Positions 6,835 through 14,010 are shown, numbered from the stretch's first letter. The stretch: DNA of 64,000 nucleotides from JAOPZW01 sp963788935 (GCA_963788935.1 CAWBIM010000016.1:186001-250000), one strand, 5' to 3'. Translations and numbers: made by a program. Notes: a model not told the origin generated them from the sequence alone.

Positions 6835-7830
6835 GTGAAGAAGTTCGTCAACGATCCGCAGCAGTTCGTCCCCGAGATGCTGAAGGGGATCGAGCTCGCC
6901 AACCCCGGCAAGCTCAAGTACGTCCCGGAGTACAACCTCATCATGCGCGCGGACTCGCCGCGTGACGACAAGGTCTCGATCGTCCAGGGGTCGGGCTCGG
7001 GCCACGAGCCGGCGCACGTCATGGCCGTCGGCCCGGGCATGCTCGACGCCGCCTGTCCCGGCGACGTGTTCGCGGCGCCGCCGTCGGACTACGTCTACGA
7101 GACGACGAAGATCATGAACAGCGCGAAGGGCGTGCTGCACATCATCAACAACTACACCGGCGACAAGATGGCCTTCGACATGGGCCGCGAGCTGGCCGAG
7201 ATGGAGGACATCACCATCGGCACGATCGTCGTCGACGACGACGTCGCCGTGAAGGACTCGACGTACACCGTCGGCCGCCGTGGCGTGGCCGGCAACTTCT
7301 TCGTCATCAAGGCCGTCGGCGCGGCCTCCGAGGAGGGCGCGGACCTGCAGTCCCTCGTCGACCTCGGCAACCGCGTCAACTCGGTGACGCGCACGATGGG
7401 CATGGCCCTGACGTCGTGCACGCCGCCGGCGAAGGGCTCCCCGCTCTTCGAGCTCGGTGACGACGAGATGGAGATGGGCGTCGGCATCCACGGCGAGCCG
7501 GGCCGGCGCCGCGAGAAGCTGGCGGACGCGAACACGATCATCGACGAGCTCGTCGAGGCGGTCGCGTCGGACCTGCCCTACGGGTCCGGCGACGACGTCG
7601 CGCTCATGATCAACGGGCTCGGCGGGACGCCGATCTCCGAGCTGTACATCCTGTACGGGCGGGCGCACAAGCAGCTCTCCGACGGCGGGATCAACGTGAC
7701 GCGCAGCTACGTCGGCGAGTACTGCACCTCGCTCGACATGGCCGGCGCGTCGGTGACGCTCGTCAAGCTCGACGACGAGCTCAACCGGCTGTTCGACGCG
7801 CCCGCCGAGGTGGCGATCCGCGTCTTCTGA
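6835..7830 (+). CDS. dhaK: Dihydroxyacetone kinase-type subunit DhaK (substrate-binding)
   Basis: A 331-residue DhaK protein with GSGSGHEPAH near residue 50, NYTGDKMAF and the catalytic-histidine segment GVGIHGEPG; DhaK holds its ketone substrate covalently on that His. FELGDDEMEMG and MINGLGGTP are also family-typical. GTG 6835 follows a strong GAGAGGAG sequence and is the last gene of the aldolase-HAD-dhaL-dhaK operon, with a terminator 16 bases later. The subunit pair could feed dihydroxyacetone phosphate into, or draw it from, the aldolase reaction. Confidence 0.92.
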   Translation: MKKFVNDPQQFVPEMLKGIELANPGKLKYVPEYNLIMRADSPRDDKVSIVQGSGSGHEPAHVMAVGPGMLDAACPGDVFAAPPSDYVYETTKIMNSAKGVLHIINNYTGDKMAFDMGRELAEMEDITIGTIVVDDDVAVKDSTYTVGRRGVAGNFFVIKAVGAASEEGADLQSLVDLGNRVNSVTRTMGMALTSCTPPAKGSPLFELGDDEMEMGVGIHGEPGRRREKLADANTIIDELVEAVASDLPYGSGDDVALMINGLGGTPISELYILYGRAHKQLSDGGINVTRSYVGEYCTSLDMAGASVTLVKLDDELNRLFDAPAEVAIRVF

Positions 7831-7845
7831 ACCGCGTGGCGGGCC

Positions 7846-7872
7846 GGGCGGGCCGGAGCTCCCGGCCCGCCC
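7846..7872 (+). terminator. Terminator of the aldolase/DHA-kinase operon
   Basis: An 11-bp perfect GC stem (GGGCGGGCCGG / CCGGCCCGCCC) with a 5-base loop, starting 16 bases after dhaK. Confidence 0.75.
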
Positions 7873-7874
7873 GC

Positions 7875-7904
7875 TTGCGGCAGTAGTCAAGTCTTGACTA
7901 TTGT
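7875..7904 (+). promoter_or_regulatory. Promoter with a perfect palindrome in its spacer
   Basis: A -35-like TTGCGG (7875-7880) and -10 TATTGT (7899-7904) are separated by 18 bases. The start codon ATG 7913 follows eight bases later, fitting a leaderless transcript. TAGTCAAG-T-CTTGACTA (7884-7900) is a perfect 8-1-8 palindrome filling the spacer and touching the -10, so a dimeric regulator bound here would control the promoter directly. Confidence 0.6.
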
Positions 7905-7912
7905 CCGCGCCG

Positions 7913-9052
7913 ATGGCGGCCCAGCCCGAGACGATCCCGGCCCGGCGCCGGTACGCGCCGATGCGCCACCCGGGCCGTCGCGGGCGCTGGGACGCGGACG
8001 CGATCCGCGCGGCGCTGCGCGCGTGGGCGGCCGAGACCGGCGCGCCGCCGCGGTCGGAGGAGTGGTCGGGCACGCAGCCCGAGCGCGCCGGGCCGGCCCA
8101 GCGCAAGTGGATGCGCGAGCACCCGCGGTGGCCGAGCGGATCGTGCGTGCGCGGGCACTTCGGCTCCTGGAGCGCCGCGCTCGAGGCGGCGGGCCTGCCC
8201 GTACGGCGGCTGACGTTCACCGACCCGGTCGCCGAGCGGGTCGCGACGGCGCGGCGTCTCGCCGCGGGCGGCGCGACGGTCGCCGAGGTCGCCGCGCACC
8301 TCGGCGTCTCGACCTCGACGGCCGGCAACTACCTGCGCGCGGGCCCGTGCCCGGGGTGCGGCGGGCCGGTGGTCAAGCCCGGCGCCGAGCGCTGCGCGGG
8401 CTGCACGCGCCACGAGCCGACCGTCGCCCGGACGTGGACGCGGCCGGAGGTCCTCGAGGCCGTCCGCGCCTGGTGCGCCGCGCACGGCGCGCCGCCGTCC
8501 TACCGCGACTGGACCCCGTCGCGTTCGCGGCCCGGGCGGTGGGAGGCCGAGAGCCCGCGCTGGCCGAGCGCGGCCGTCGTCTGCCACCTGTTCGCCGACC
8601 GCGACGACCCGTGGAACGCCGCGCTGGCCGAGGCCGGCCAGCCGCCGCGCTTCGAGCGCTGGCCCGACGCGCGCATCCGGTCCGCGCTCGCCGCGTTCTG
8701 GGCGCTGACGGGCCGCCGGCCGGAGCCGGCCGACCTGAGCGGCCCGTACTGGGCGGGCCCGAGCCCGCGGACCCTGCGCCGACGCTTCGGCGGGATCGAG
8801 GGCGCGTGGCGCGCCCTCGGCCCGGTGCCGTCCGGCGTCGAGGCCGCCTCGCCGCGGGCGCGAGGGCGGCGCCGGCTCGGCGCCGGCGTGAAGGTGCAGA
8901 ACGTCGTGCGCCGGTGGTCGAGGCACAGGAGGCCCGCGAGCTCGCCGGCCTCGAGCACGACGAGCCGGAAGTCGCCGCGCTCCTCGAGCAGCGCGATCGC
9001 CTCGGTCATCGGCGCGTCGGGACCGAGCGTGGGGATGTCGGCCCGCGCGTAG
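7913..9052 (+). CDS. Protein with three homing-endonuclease-associated (HNH) repeats, an HTH and a zinc ribbon
   Basis: The protein contains three copies of a ~50-residue module of the HNH_repeat type: WDADAIRAALRAW...FGSWSAALEAAG, WTRPEVLEAVRAW...PWNAALAEAG and WPDARIRSALAAF...RRFGGIEGAWRALG. Between copies 1 and 2 are a helix-turn-helix (VAEVAAHLGVSTSTAGNYL) and a CPGC-x11-CAGC zinc ribbon. No HNH nuclease motif is present, so it is probably a DNA-binding protein rather than an endonuclease. Conserved content ends near base 8840; the frame runs on to 9052 opposite the CBS gene, so the true C terminus is doubtful (a one-base frame change would stop at 8891). The palindrome in its own promoter may be its binding site. 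Confidence 0.7.
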   Translation: MAAQPETIPARRRYAPMRHPGRRGRWDADAIRAALRAWAAETGAPPRSEEWSGTQPERAGPAQRKWMREHPRWPSGSCVRGHFGSWSAALEAAGLPVRRLTFTDPVAERVATARRLAAGGATVAEVAAHLGVSTSTAGNYLRAGPCPGCGGPVVKPGAERCAGCTRHEPTVARTWTRPEVLEAVRAWCAAHGAPPSYRDWTPSRSRPGRWEAESPRWPSAAVVCHLFADRDDPWNAALAEAGQPPRFERWPDARIRSALAAFWALTGRRPEPADLSGPYWAGPSPRTLRRRFGGIEGAWRALGPVPSGVEAASPRARGRRRLGAGVKVQNVVRRWSRHRRPASSPASSTTSRKSPRSSSSAIASVIGASGPSVGMSARA

Positions 9053-9297
9053 GCGCGGGCGGGCTCGGCGGCGCCGGCGGCCTCCGGCAGCTCGGCCGGC
9101 GCGATCGCCGCGACGAACCGGCCGCCGTCGGCCAGCAGCGCGCACTGCATCCGCGGGTTGGCGAACATCGCGCGCAGGTCGGCGACGGTCGCGTCGGAGG
9201 GCAGCGTCTTCGGGCGGTGGACCATGACGTCCCGGACGAGGAGGTCGGTCGCCTCGTCGCGGTCGACGTGCGTGTGGATCAGGGCGGGCTCGGTCAT
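8500..9297 (-). CDS. CBS-domain protein
   Basis: A pair of CBS motifs covers residues ~15-130 (LLVRDVMVHRPKTLPSDATVADL, then DIPTLGPDAPMTEAIALLEERGDFRLVV), the usual adenine-nucleotide sensing module. The module ends with LLCLDHRRTTFC. The remaining ~130 residues are Arg/Pro/Ser-rich and lie antisense to the HNH-repeat gene, so they are probably not a real domain; the gene likely ends near 8900 in nature. ATG 9297 was chosen because the longer frame has no domain upstream. It follows the MerR-TOBE gene by 19 bases and is probably in its operon. Confidence 0.65.
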   Translation of the reverse strand: MTEPALIHTHVDRDEATDLLVRDVMVHRPKTLPSDATVADLRAMFANPRMQCALLADGGRFVAAIAPAELPEAAGAAEPARAYARADIPTLGPDAPMTEAIALLEERGDFRLVVLEAGELAGLLCLDHRRTTFCTFTPAPSRRRPRARGEAASTPDGTGPRARHAPSIPPKRRRRVRGLGPAQYGPLRSAGSGRRPVSAQNAASADRMRASGQRSKRGGWPASASAAFHGSSRSANRWQTTAALGQRGLSASHRPGRERDGVQSR

Positions 9298-9316
9298 CGC
9301 CGTGTGATCGTAGGCG

Positions 9317-9691
9317 CTAGGGCCGCTCGACGATGACGGTCGTCGCCTTGATGACCGCCGTGGCGCTGACGCCGGGCTTGAGCTCGAGCTGGTCGGCACT
9401 CTCGCGCGACATCAGCGAGACGATCCGCTGGCTGCCGCAGGCGAGCTCGACCTGGGCCATGACCTTGTCGCGCTTGACCGAGATCACGGTGCCGGTCAGG
9501 CGGTTGCGGGCGCTCGTGCGGCCGGTGCCGGCGCGCTCGGTGAGCAGGCGGGTCAGCTCGGCGGCGTGGACGAAGCGCTGGTTGCTGCGGCGCTCGAACG
9601 TCACGCGGCCGTCGCGCTCCCAGCGCCGCAGGGTGTCCACGCTGACCCCGAGCGCGCTCGCCGCGGCGCCGATCCGGATGAGGTCGTCCAT
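9317..9691 (-). CDS. MerR/excisionase-type HTH fused to a TOBE domain (molybdate-responsive regulator)
   Basis: A 124-residue protein. Residues 1-50 form a MerR-like winged helix (IGAAASALGVSVDTLRRWE, then RSNQRFVHAAELTRLL). Residues ~58-124 form one Mop/TOBE domain (SARNRLTGTVISV...VELACGSQRIVSL...TAVIKATTVIV). It therefore does the job of ModE with a different DNA-binding head: sensing molybdate or tungstate and regulating uptake. The modABC operon starts 565 bases away on the other strand, and its promoter has the long spacer and central palindrome expected for a MerR-type regulator. Function is inferred from domains and context. Confidence 0.85.
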   Translation of the reverse strand: MDDLIRIGAAASALGVSVDTLRRWERDGRVTFERRSNQRFVHAAELTRLLTERAGTGRTSARNRLTGTVISVKRDKVMAQVELACGSQRIVSLMSRESADQLELKPGVSATAVIKATTVIVERP

Positions 9692-9706
9692 GGGTCTGGC
9701 GTCACC

Positions 9707-10165
9707 CTAGCGGCGGCCGGTGGGCGTGAGGCGGATCGCGTAGGGGAAGTCGCCGAACTGCACGTCGATCCAGTACCGCCCACGGGCCGTGACCTCTGTC
9801 CGGCCGGTCCGCGCGGCGGTGCGGAACAGCCGCTTCGTCCCGGTGTCCGCCTGCTGGGTGTGCCGGGCGAGGACCGCGACGAAGGCCGTCTGGCCGGTGA
9901 AGTCGAGGTTCGGGTCCTCCGGCGCGATCTGCTCGAAGCGGACGATGTAGCGGCCGTCGAGCGTGACGGGGCCGTGCGAGGCGGGGGAGGCCTGGCCCTG
10001 GACGAGGATCTCGCCCGCACGCTTCGGCGCCTCGGCGAGCGCCGGGCGCGCCGCCGCATCGTCGCCCGCGGCCGTCGACGCGGTGCGCCCGGACGTCGTC
10101 CCACCGCCGCATGCGGCGACGATCAGAGCCGCCGCGATCAGCGCGGGCAGGGTCCGCCGGTCCAT
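9707..10165 (-). CDS. Putative lipoprotein of unknown function
   Basis: A 152-residue protein with a short signal peptide (MDRRTLPALIAAALIV) and a lipobox-like VAAC followed by GGGTT, so it is probably lipid-anchored outside the membrane. The mature part is a single beta-rich region (LDGRYIVRFEQIAPEDPNLDF, RYWIDVQFGDFPYAIRL). It is the first gene of the minus-strand unit lipoprotein, MerR-TOBE, CBS and diverges from the molybdate operon. No family recognised. Confidence 0.7.
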   Translation of the reverse strand: MDRRTLPALIAAALIVAACGGGTTSGRTASTAAGDDAAARPALAEAPKRAGEILVQGQASPASHGPVTLDGRYIVRFEQIAPEDPNLDFTGQTAFVAVLARHTQQADTGTKRLFRTAARTGRTEVTARGRYWIDVQFGDFPYAIRLTPTGRR

Positions 10166-10183
10166 CTGCCCGATCCTAGAGCC

Positions 10184-10214
10184 TTGACCGCGACACCTAG
10201 GTGATGCGTAGGAT
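10184..10214 (+). promoter_or_regulatory. MerR-style promoter of the molybdate operon
   Basis: -35 TTGACC (10184-10189) and -10 TAGGAT (10209-10214) are separated by 19 bases, the over-long spacing typical of MerR-regulated promoters. The perfect 10-bp palindrome CACCTAGGTG (10194-10203) lies at the centre of the spacer. The MerR-TOBE regulator encoded at 9317-9691 is the obvious candidate to bind it. Confidence 0.55.
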
Positions 10215-10256
10215 GCACCCCGCCTATGAAGAACCTATGTATGAGGAGAGTGGCGG

Positions 10257-10868
10257 GTGGCTGAGATCAACCGCGCGCAGTTCCTGCGCCTCGGCGTGGC
10301 GGGTGTCGTGGGAACCGTCGGAGCGGGGCTGCTGGCCGGGCCCGCCGCGGCGGCGTTGCCGGTGCCCGCGCCCCAGGGCGACGACGTCGGCTTCCTGTCG
10401 TTCGGCGCGGTCGCCGAGACCGCGAGCGCCGGCTGGTACCTGCGGGCGGCGGCCATGGCCGCCTTCGACCGCACCGACCGCCGGCGCTTCGCGCAGTCGC
10501 GGGCGGCGAAGAGAGACCACATCGCGAGGATCAACGCGAGCCTCGGCGCCGACGCCATCCAGCCCGGCGACTTCGTCGCCGCCTTCGACGACGACGCGTT
10601 CGCCTCCAAGGCCGGCGCGCTGTCGCTGGGCCGGCAGATCGAGTCGCTGCTCGTGAGCGTCTACCTCAACGGCGCGGCCTTCGCCGCGAACGACGCCACG
10701 CGCCTGCTGCTCGGCCGCCTGCTCGCCTACGACGCCCAGCAGCTCGCGTGGCTGCGCGGCCTCGGCGGCGCGCCCGCCGCCACCGGCCTGCCGGTCCCGC
10801 TGTCGCTCGAGCAGGCGGGCACGACCCTCGACACGCTCGTCACCACCCCGAACTTCCCCGTTTCGTGA
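10257..10868 (+). CDS. Exported ferritin-like protein, first gene of the molybdate operon
   Basis: A 203-residue protein. Residues 1-33 form a Tat-like signal (NRAQFLRLGVAGVVGTVGAG ending PAAA). The mature part is a predicted four-helix ferritin-like bundle with possible metal ligands in GAVAETASAGW, KRDHIARI and GRQIESLL; not every diiron ligand is obvious. GTG 10257 follows GAGGAGAG by six bases. It sits between the promoter and modA, 14 bases from or overlapping modA, so it is co-expressed with molybdate uptake. Its role there is unknown; periplasmic metal binding or oxyanion handling is speculation. Confidence 0.72.
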   Translation: MAEINRAQFLRLGVAGVVGTVGAGLLAGPAAAALPVPAPQGDDVGFLSFGAVAETASAGWYLRAAAMAAFDRTDRRRFAQSRAAKRDHIARINASLGADAIQPGDFVAAFDDDAFASKAGALSLGRQIESLLVSVYLNGAAFAANDATRLLLGRLLAYDAQQLAWLRGLGGAPAATGLPVPLSLEQAGTTLDTLVTTPNFPVS

Positions 10869-10882
10869 AAGGACCCCTTCCC

Positions 10883-11638
10883 GTGCTGTCCCGTCCCCTG
10901 ATCCGCTCCCGCCGGCTGCGCGTCGCGCTGCTCGTCGTCGCCGCGGCCGCGCTCGCTGCGCCGGCCGGCGCCCAGGCCGTCACGGTCTACGGCGCCGCGT
11001 CGCTGAGCACCGCGTTCCCGGTCATCGACAAGTCGCCGACGTACAACTTCGCCGGCTCCAACCAGCTGCAGCTCCAGATCGAGCGCGGTGCGCCGGCCGA
11101 TCTCTTCGCGTCGGCCAGCCCGGCCGAGCCCGCGGCGCTGTTCCGCGAGGGCAGGTGCACGCGGCCCGTCACGTTCGCGACGAACATCCTCGTGATGGTC
11201 ACGCCGCGCAGCAACCCGGCCGGCCTGCGCTCCGTCTACGGCCTGCGCGCCGGCGGCAAGCGTCTCGCCGTCGGCACGGCCGGCGTGCCGATCGGCGGCT
11301 ACACCCGCCAGCTGCTGCGCCGCATGCAGCTGACCTCGATCCTCAGCTCGAACACGGTCAGCCTCGAGCCGAACGTCAACAGCATCATCGCCAAGGTCGG
11401 CCTCGGCTCGGCCGACGCCGGCTTCTCCTACTACACGGACTACCTGGCCGCGCAGAGCCGGCTCCGCCAGTTCCGCCTGCCGACGTGGGCGCAGCCGCCG
11501 GTCCGCTACCAGATGTGCGTCGTCAAGCGCCCGGGCGCGGACACCGCCGCGGCCAACGCGTTCATGCGCAAGGTGCTCGCGACGAACGGCCGGCGCGTCC
11601 TGAAGCGCTTCGGCTTCGGTCTCACCCCGCGCGGGTAG
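10883..11638 (+). CDS. modA: Molybdate ABC transporter, substrate-binding protein
   Basis: A 251-residue secreted binding protein. The signal peptide runs to about residue 31 (LRVALLVVAAAALAAPAGAQA), then TVYGAASLSTAFPVID gives the ModA oxyanion-binding start, followed by APADLFASASPAEPAAL, GTAGVPIGGYTRQLL and GSADAGFSYYTDY. ModA captures molybdate or tungstate outside the membrane and delivers it to ModB. GTG 10883 has AAAGGA nine bases upstream; GTG 10865, overlapping the previous stop (GTGA), is an alternative that would add six residues. Confidence 0.92.
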   Translation: MLSRPLIRSRRLRVALLVVAAAALAAPAGAQAVTVYGAASLSTAFPVIDKSPTYNFAGSNQLQLQIERGAPADLFASASPAEPAALFREGRCTRPVTFATNILVMVTPRSNPAGLRSVYGLRAGGKRLAVGTAGVPIGGYTRQLLRRMQLTSILSSNTVSLEPNVNSIIAKVGLGSADAGFSYYTDYLAAQSRLRQFRLPTWAQPPVRYQMCVVKRPGADTAAANAFMRKVLATNGRRVLKRFGFGLTPRG

Positions 11639-11648
11639 CGACCGCCGT

Positions 11649-12503
11649 ATGCAACCGGCGAGCGCGGGCGTGGGGCGCGCGGCATTCACCGCGTGCCTCG
11701 CGCTCGCCGCCGGGATCGGCCTCACCTTCCTCGCGCTGCCGATCGTCGCGCTGTTCACGGAGGTGCCGCTCAGCCGCGTGCCCGACCTCCTCCGCGACCC
11801 GGCGGTGCGCGACGCGATCGCCGTCACGATCCGGACGAACGCGGTCGCGAATTTCCTGATCGTCTTCGTCGGGACGCCGGTCGCCTACCTGCTCGCGACG
11901 CGCGCCTTCCGCGGGCGCTCGATCGCGATCACGCTCGTCGAGCTGCCCCTCGTCATGCCGCCGGCGGTGGCGGGCATCGCGCTGCTCGCGGCGTTCGGCG
12001 CGGGCGGCCTGCTCGGCGCTCCGCTCGCCGACGCGGGGATCGTGCTGCCGTTCACCGAGTGGGCGGTCGTGCTGGCCGTGACGTTCGTGGCGTCGCCGTT
12101 CTACGTGCGCCAGGCGATCTCCTCCTTCGAGGCCGTCGACCCGATGTACGTCGACGCGGCCCGCACGCTCGGCGCCTCGCCCGCCCGCACGTTCGCCCGG
12201 ATCTCGCTGCCGCTCGCGGCCGCGGGGCTGCTCGCGGGCTGGGTGCTCGCGTTCGCTCGCGGCGTCGGCGAGTTCGGGGCGACGATCGTCTTCGCCGGCA
12301 ACGTGCGGGGCGAGACGCAGACGCTCACGCTCGCGATCTACGAGCAGCTCGACTCGAACTTCGACGTCGCGCTGTCGATCGGGATCCTGCTCGTCGTCCT
12401 GAGTGCGACCGTCCTGCTGTCCTACAAACTGCTGTCGTCGTGGAGACGCTCGAGCTCGACATCGCCTGTGTCCTTCGGTCGTACGAGCTCGCCGTCCGTC
12501 TGA
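11649..12503 (+). CDS. modB: Molybdate ABC transporter, permease
   Basis: A 284-residue integral membrane permease of the ModB/CysT family. At least five hydrophobic helices are visible (LALAAGIGLTFLALPIVALF onward). The cytoplasmic EAA loop that contacts the ATPase is DAARTLGASPARTFARISLPLA. GEFGATIVFAGNVRGETQTL is typical of ModB. The last ~20 residues are Ser-rich and overlap the start of modC by 64 bases, a tight coupling. Confidence 0.93.
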   Translation: MQPASAGVGRAAFTACLALAAGIGLTFLALPIVALFTEVPLSRVPDLLRDPAVRDAIAVTIRTNAVANFLIVFVGTPVAYLLATRAFRGRSIAITLVELPLVMPPAVAGIALLAAFGAGGLLGAPLADAGIVLPFTEWAVVLAVTFVASPFYVRQAISSFEAVDPMYVDAARTLGASPARTFARISLPLAAAGLLAGWVLAFARGVGEFGATIVFAGNVRGETQTLTLAIYEQLDSNFDVALSIGILLVVLSATVLLSYKLLSSWRRSSSTSPVSFGRTSSPSV

Positions 12504-13474
12504 CCGTCGGCGCGGAGACGGTCGCCCTCGTCGGCCCGTCGGGCGCCGGCAAGAGCACCGTGCTGCGCGCGGTCGCCGGCCTGCGCACGCCGGACCGCGG
12601 GCGGATCGCGCTCGGGCGCGACGTGTGGTTCGACGGCTCGGCACGGGTGAACCGCCCGCCCGACGCGCGCTCGGTCGGGCTCGTGTTCCAGGAGTACGCG
12701 CTCTTCCCGCACATGACCGTGCGCCGCAACGTCGCGTTCGGCGCGCGCGGCGACGGCCGCGTCGACGGGCTGCTCGACCGCCTCGGCATCGCCCACCTCG
12801 CGGGCGAGAAGCCGGGGCACGTGTCCGGCGGCGAGCGCCAGCGGGTCGCGCTCGCCCGCGCCCTCGCGCGCGACCCCGGCGTGCTCCTGCTCGACGAGCC
12901 GCTCTCCGCCCTCGACGCGCACACGCGCGTGACGGTGCGCGCCCACCTCCAGGATCTCCTCGCCGGGCTGCGGCTGCCGACGCTCATGGTCACCCACGAC
13001 TTCCGCGACGCGACCGCGCTGGCGGACCGGATCGGCGTGATCGTCGACGGCCGCCTGCGCCAGGTCGCGACGGCCGACGAGCTCGTCCGCCATCCGCGCG
13101 ACGCGTTCGTGGCGAGCTTCACCGGCGGCAACGTGCTGACGGGCGAGGCGCGGCCGCTCGCCGGGGGCGGGACCGAGGTGCGCCTGGACGGCGGCACCGT
13201 CGTGCGCAGTACCGAGGCGGGGGAGGGGCGCGTCGGGATCGCGGTCTATCCGTGGGAGCTCGAGGTCGCCGTCGCCCCGCCGGCGGCCGACGGGCTCAAC
13301 GCCATCGGCGGCACGGTGGCCGGGCTGGATCCCGAGGGCGACCGCGTGCGCGTGCGCGTCGGCGAGCTCGTGGCCGAGTGCTCGGCCGCCGAGGTCGAGC
13401 GGCTCGGGCTCGAGCGCGGCGGGCAGGTGTACCTGCGGTTCGCGCCCGAGCGGTGCCGGCTCGTGGCGTTGTAG
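12440..13474 (+). CDS. modC: Molybdate ABC transporter, ATPase
   Basis: A 344-residue ATP-binding subunit. Walker A is GPSGAGKST, the Q-loop is VFQEYALFPHM, the signature is VSGGERQRVALARAL, Walker B is VLLLDEPLSALD and the switch His is in VTHDF. A C-terminal TOBE domain (from about residue 285, NAIGGTVAGL to the end) probably binds oxyanion and gates transport. GTG 12440 lies inside the end of modB, and no other start fits the N-terminal beta strand ETLELDIAC. Confidence 0.93.
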   Translation: METLELDIACVLRSYELAVRLTVGAETVALVGPSGAGKSTVLRAVAGLRTPDRGRIALGRDVWFDGSARVNRPPDARSVGLVFQEYALFPHMTVRRNVAFGARGDGRVDGLLDRLGIAHLAGEKPGHVSGGERQRVALARALARDPGVLLLDEPLSALDAHTRVTVRAHLQDLLAGLRLPTLMVTHDFRDATALADRIGVIVDGRLRQVATADELVRHPRDAFVASFTGGNVLTGEARPLAGGGTEVRLDGGTVVRSTEAGEGRVGIAVYPWELEVAVAPPAADGLNAIGGTVAGLDPEGDRVRVRVGELVAECSAAEVERLGLERGGQVYLRFAPERCRLVAL

Positions 13475-13478
13475 CAGA

Positions 13479-13504
13479 TACCCCCTAGGGGTAGGTGCTA
13501 CCCT
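13479..13504 (+). promoter_or_regulatory. CsoR-type operator overlapping a leaderless promoter
   Basis: TACCCC-CTA-GGGGTA (13479-13493) matches the form of operators bound by CsoR/RcnR-family metal sensors. A second inverted repeat GGGTAG-GTG-CTACCC (13489-13503) overlaps it and runs into the -10-like TACCCT (13499-13504), seven bases before the ATG. A bound repressor would block RNA polymerase. Confidence 0.6.
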
Positions 13505-13511
13505 CGGCTTC

Positions 13512-13994
13512 ATGACCTCTGCCGCCGCCACCCACCACCAGCCTCCGGCCGGCCTGAACCGCCTGGCCTTCAGCGCGACCGTGCACTGCCTCACCGGGTG
13601 TGCGATCGGCGAGGTGCTCGGCATGGTCCTCGGCACCGCCTTCGGCCTCTCGAACCTCGCGACGATCGTGCTCGCCGTCCTGCTCGCGTTCGTCTTCGGC
13701 TACGGCCTGACGAGCCTGCCGCTGCTGCGCTCCGGCCTGGCCCTCGCCGCCGTCGTCCCGCTCGCCCTCGCCTCGGACACGGCGAGCATCGCGACGATGG
13801 AGATCGTCGACAACGCGATCGTCCTGCTGATCCCCGGGGCGATGGACCTCGGCCTCACCGACCTCGGCTTCTGGGCGAGCCTCGCGGTCGCGCTGCTGAT
13901 CGCCGGCGCCGTCGCGTATCCGGTCAACCGGTACCTCATCGCGCGTGGCCGCGGCCACGCGGTCGTGCACCGGTACCACGCGCACGCCCACTGA
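13512..13994 (+). CDS. DUF4396 membrane protein with a His-rich tail
   Basis: A 160-residue integral membrane protein with about four helices. The conserved N-terminal CLTGCAIGEVLGMVLG (two cysteines) marks the DUF4396 family. The C terminus ends HRYHAHAH, a possible metal-binding tail. The CsoR-like operator before it and the paired cysteines suggest a role in copper or similar metal handling, which is inference. The start ATG 13512 is probably leaderless. Confidence 0.8.
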   Translation: MTSAAATHHQPPAGLNRLAFSATVHCLTGCAIGEVLGMVLGTAFGLSNLATIVLAVLLAFVFGYGLTSLPLLRSGLALAAVVPLALASDTASIATMEIVDNAIVLLIPGAMDLGLTDLGFWASLAVALLIAGAVAYPVNRYLIARGRGHAVVHRYHAHAH

Positions 13995-14010
13995 GACGCG
14001 TCGCCGCAAC

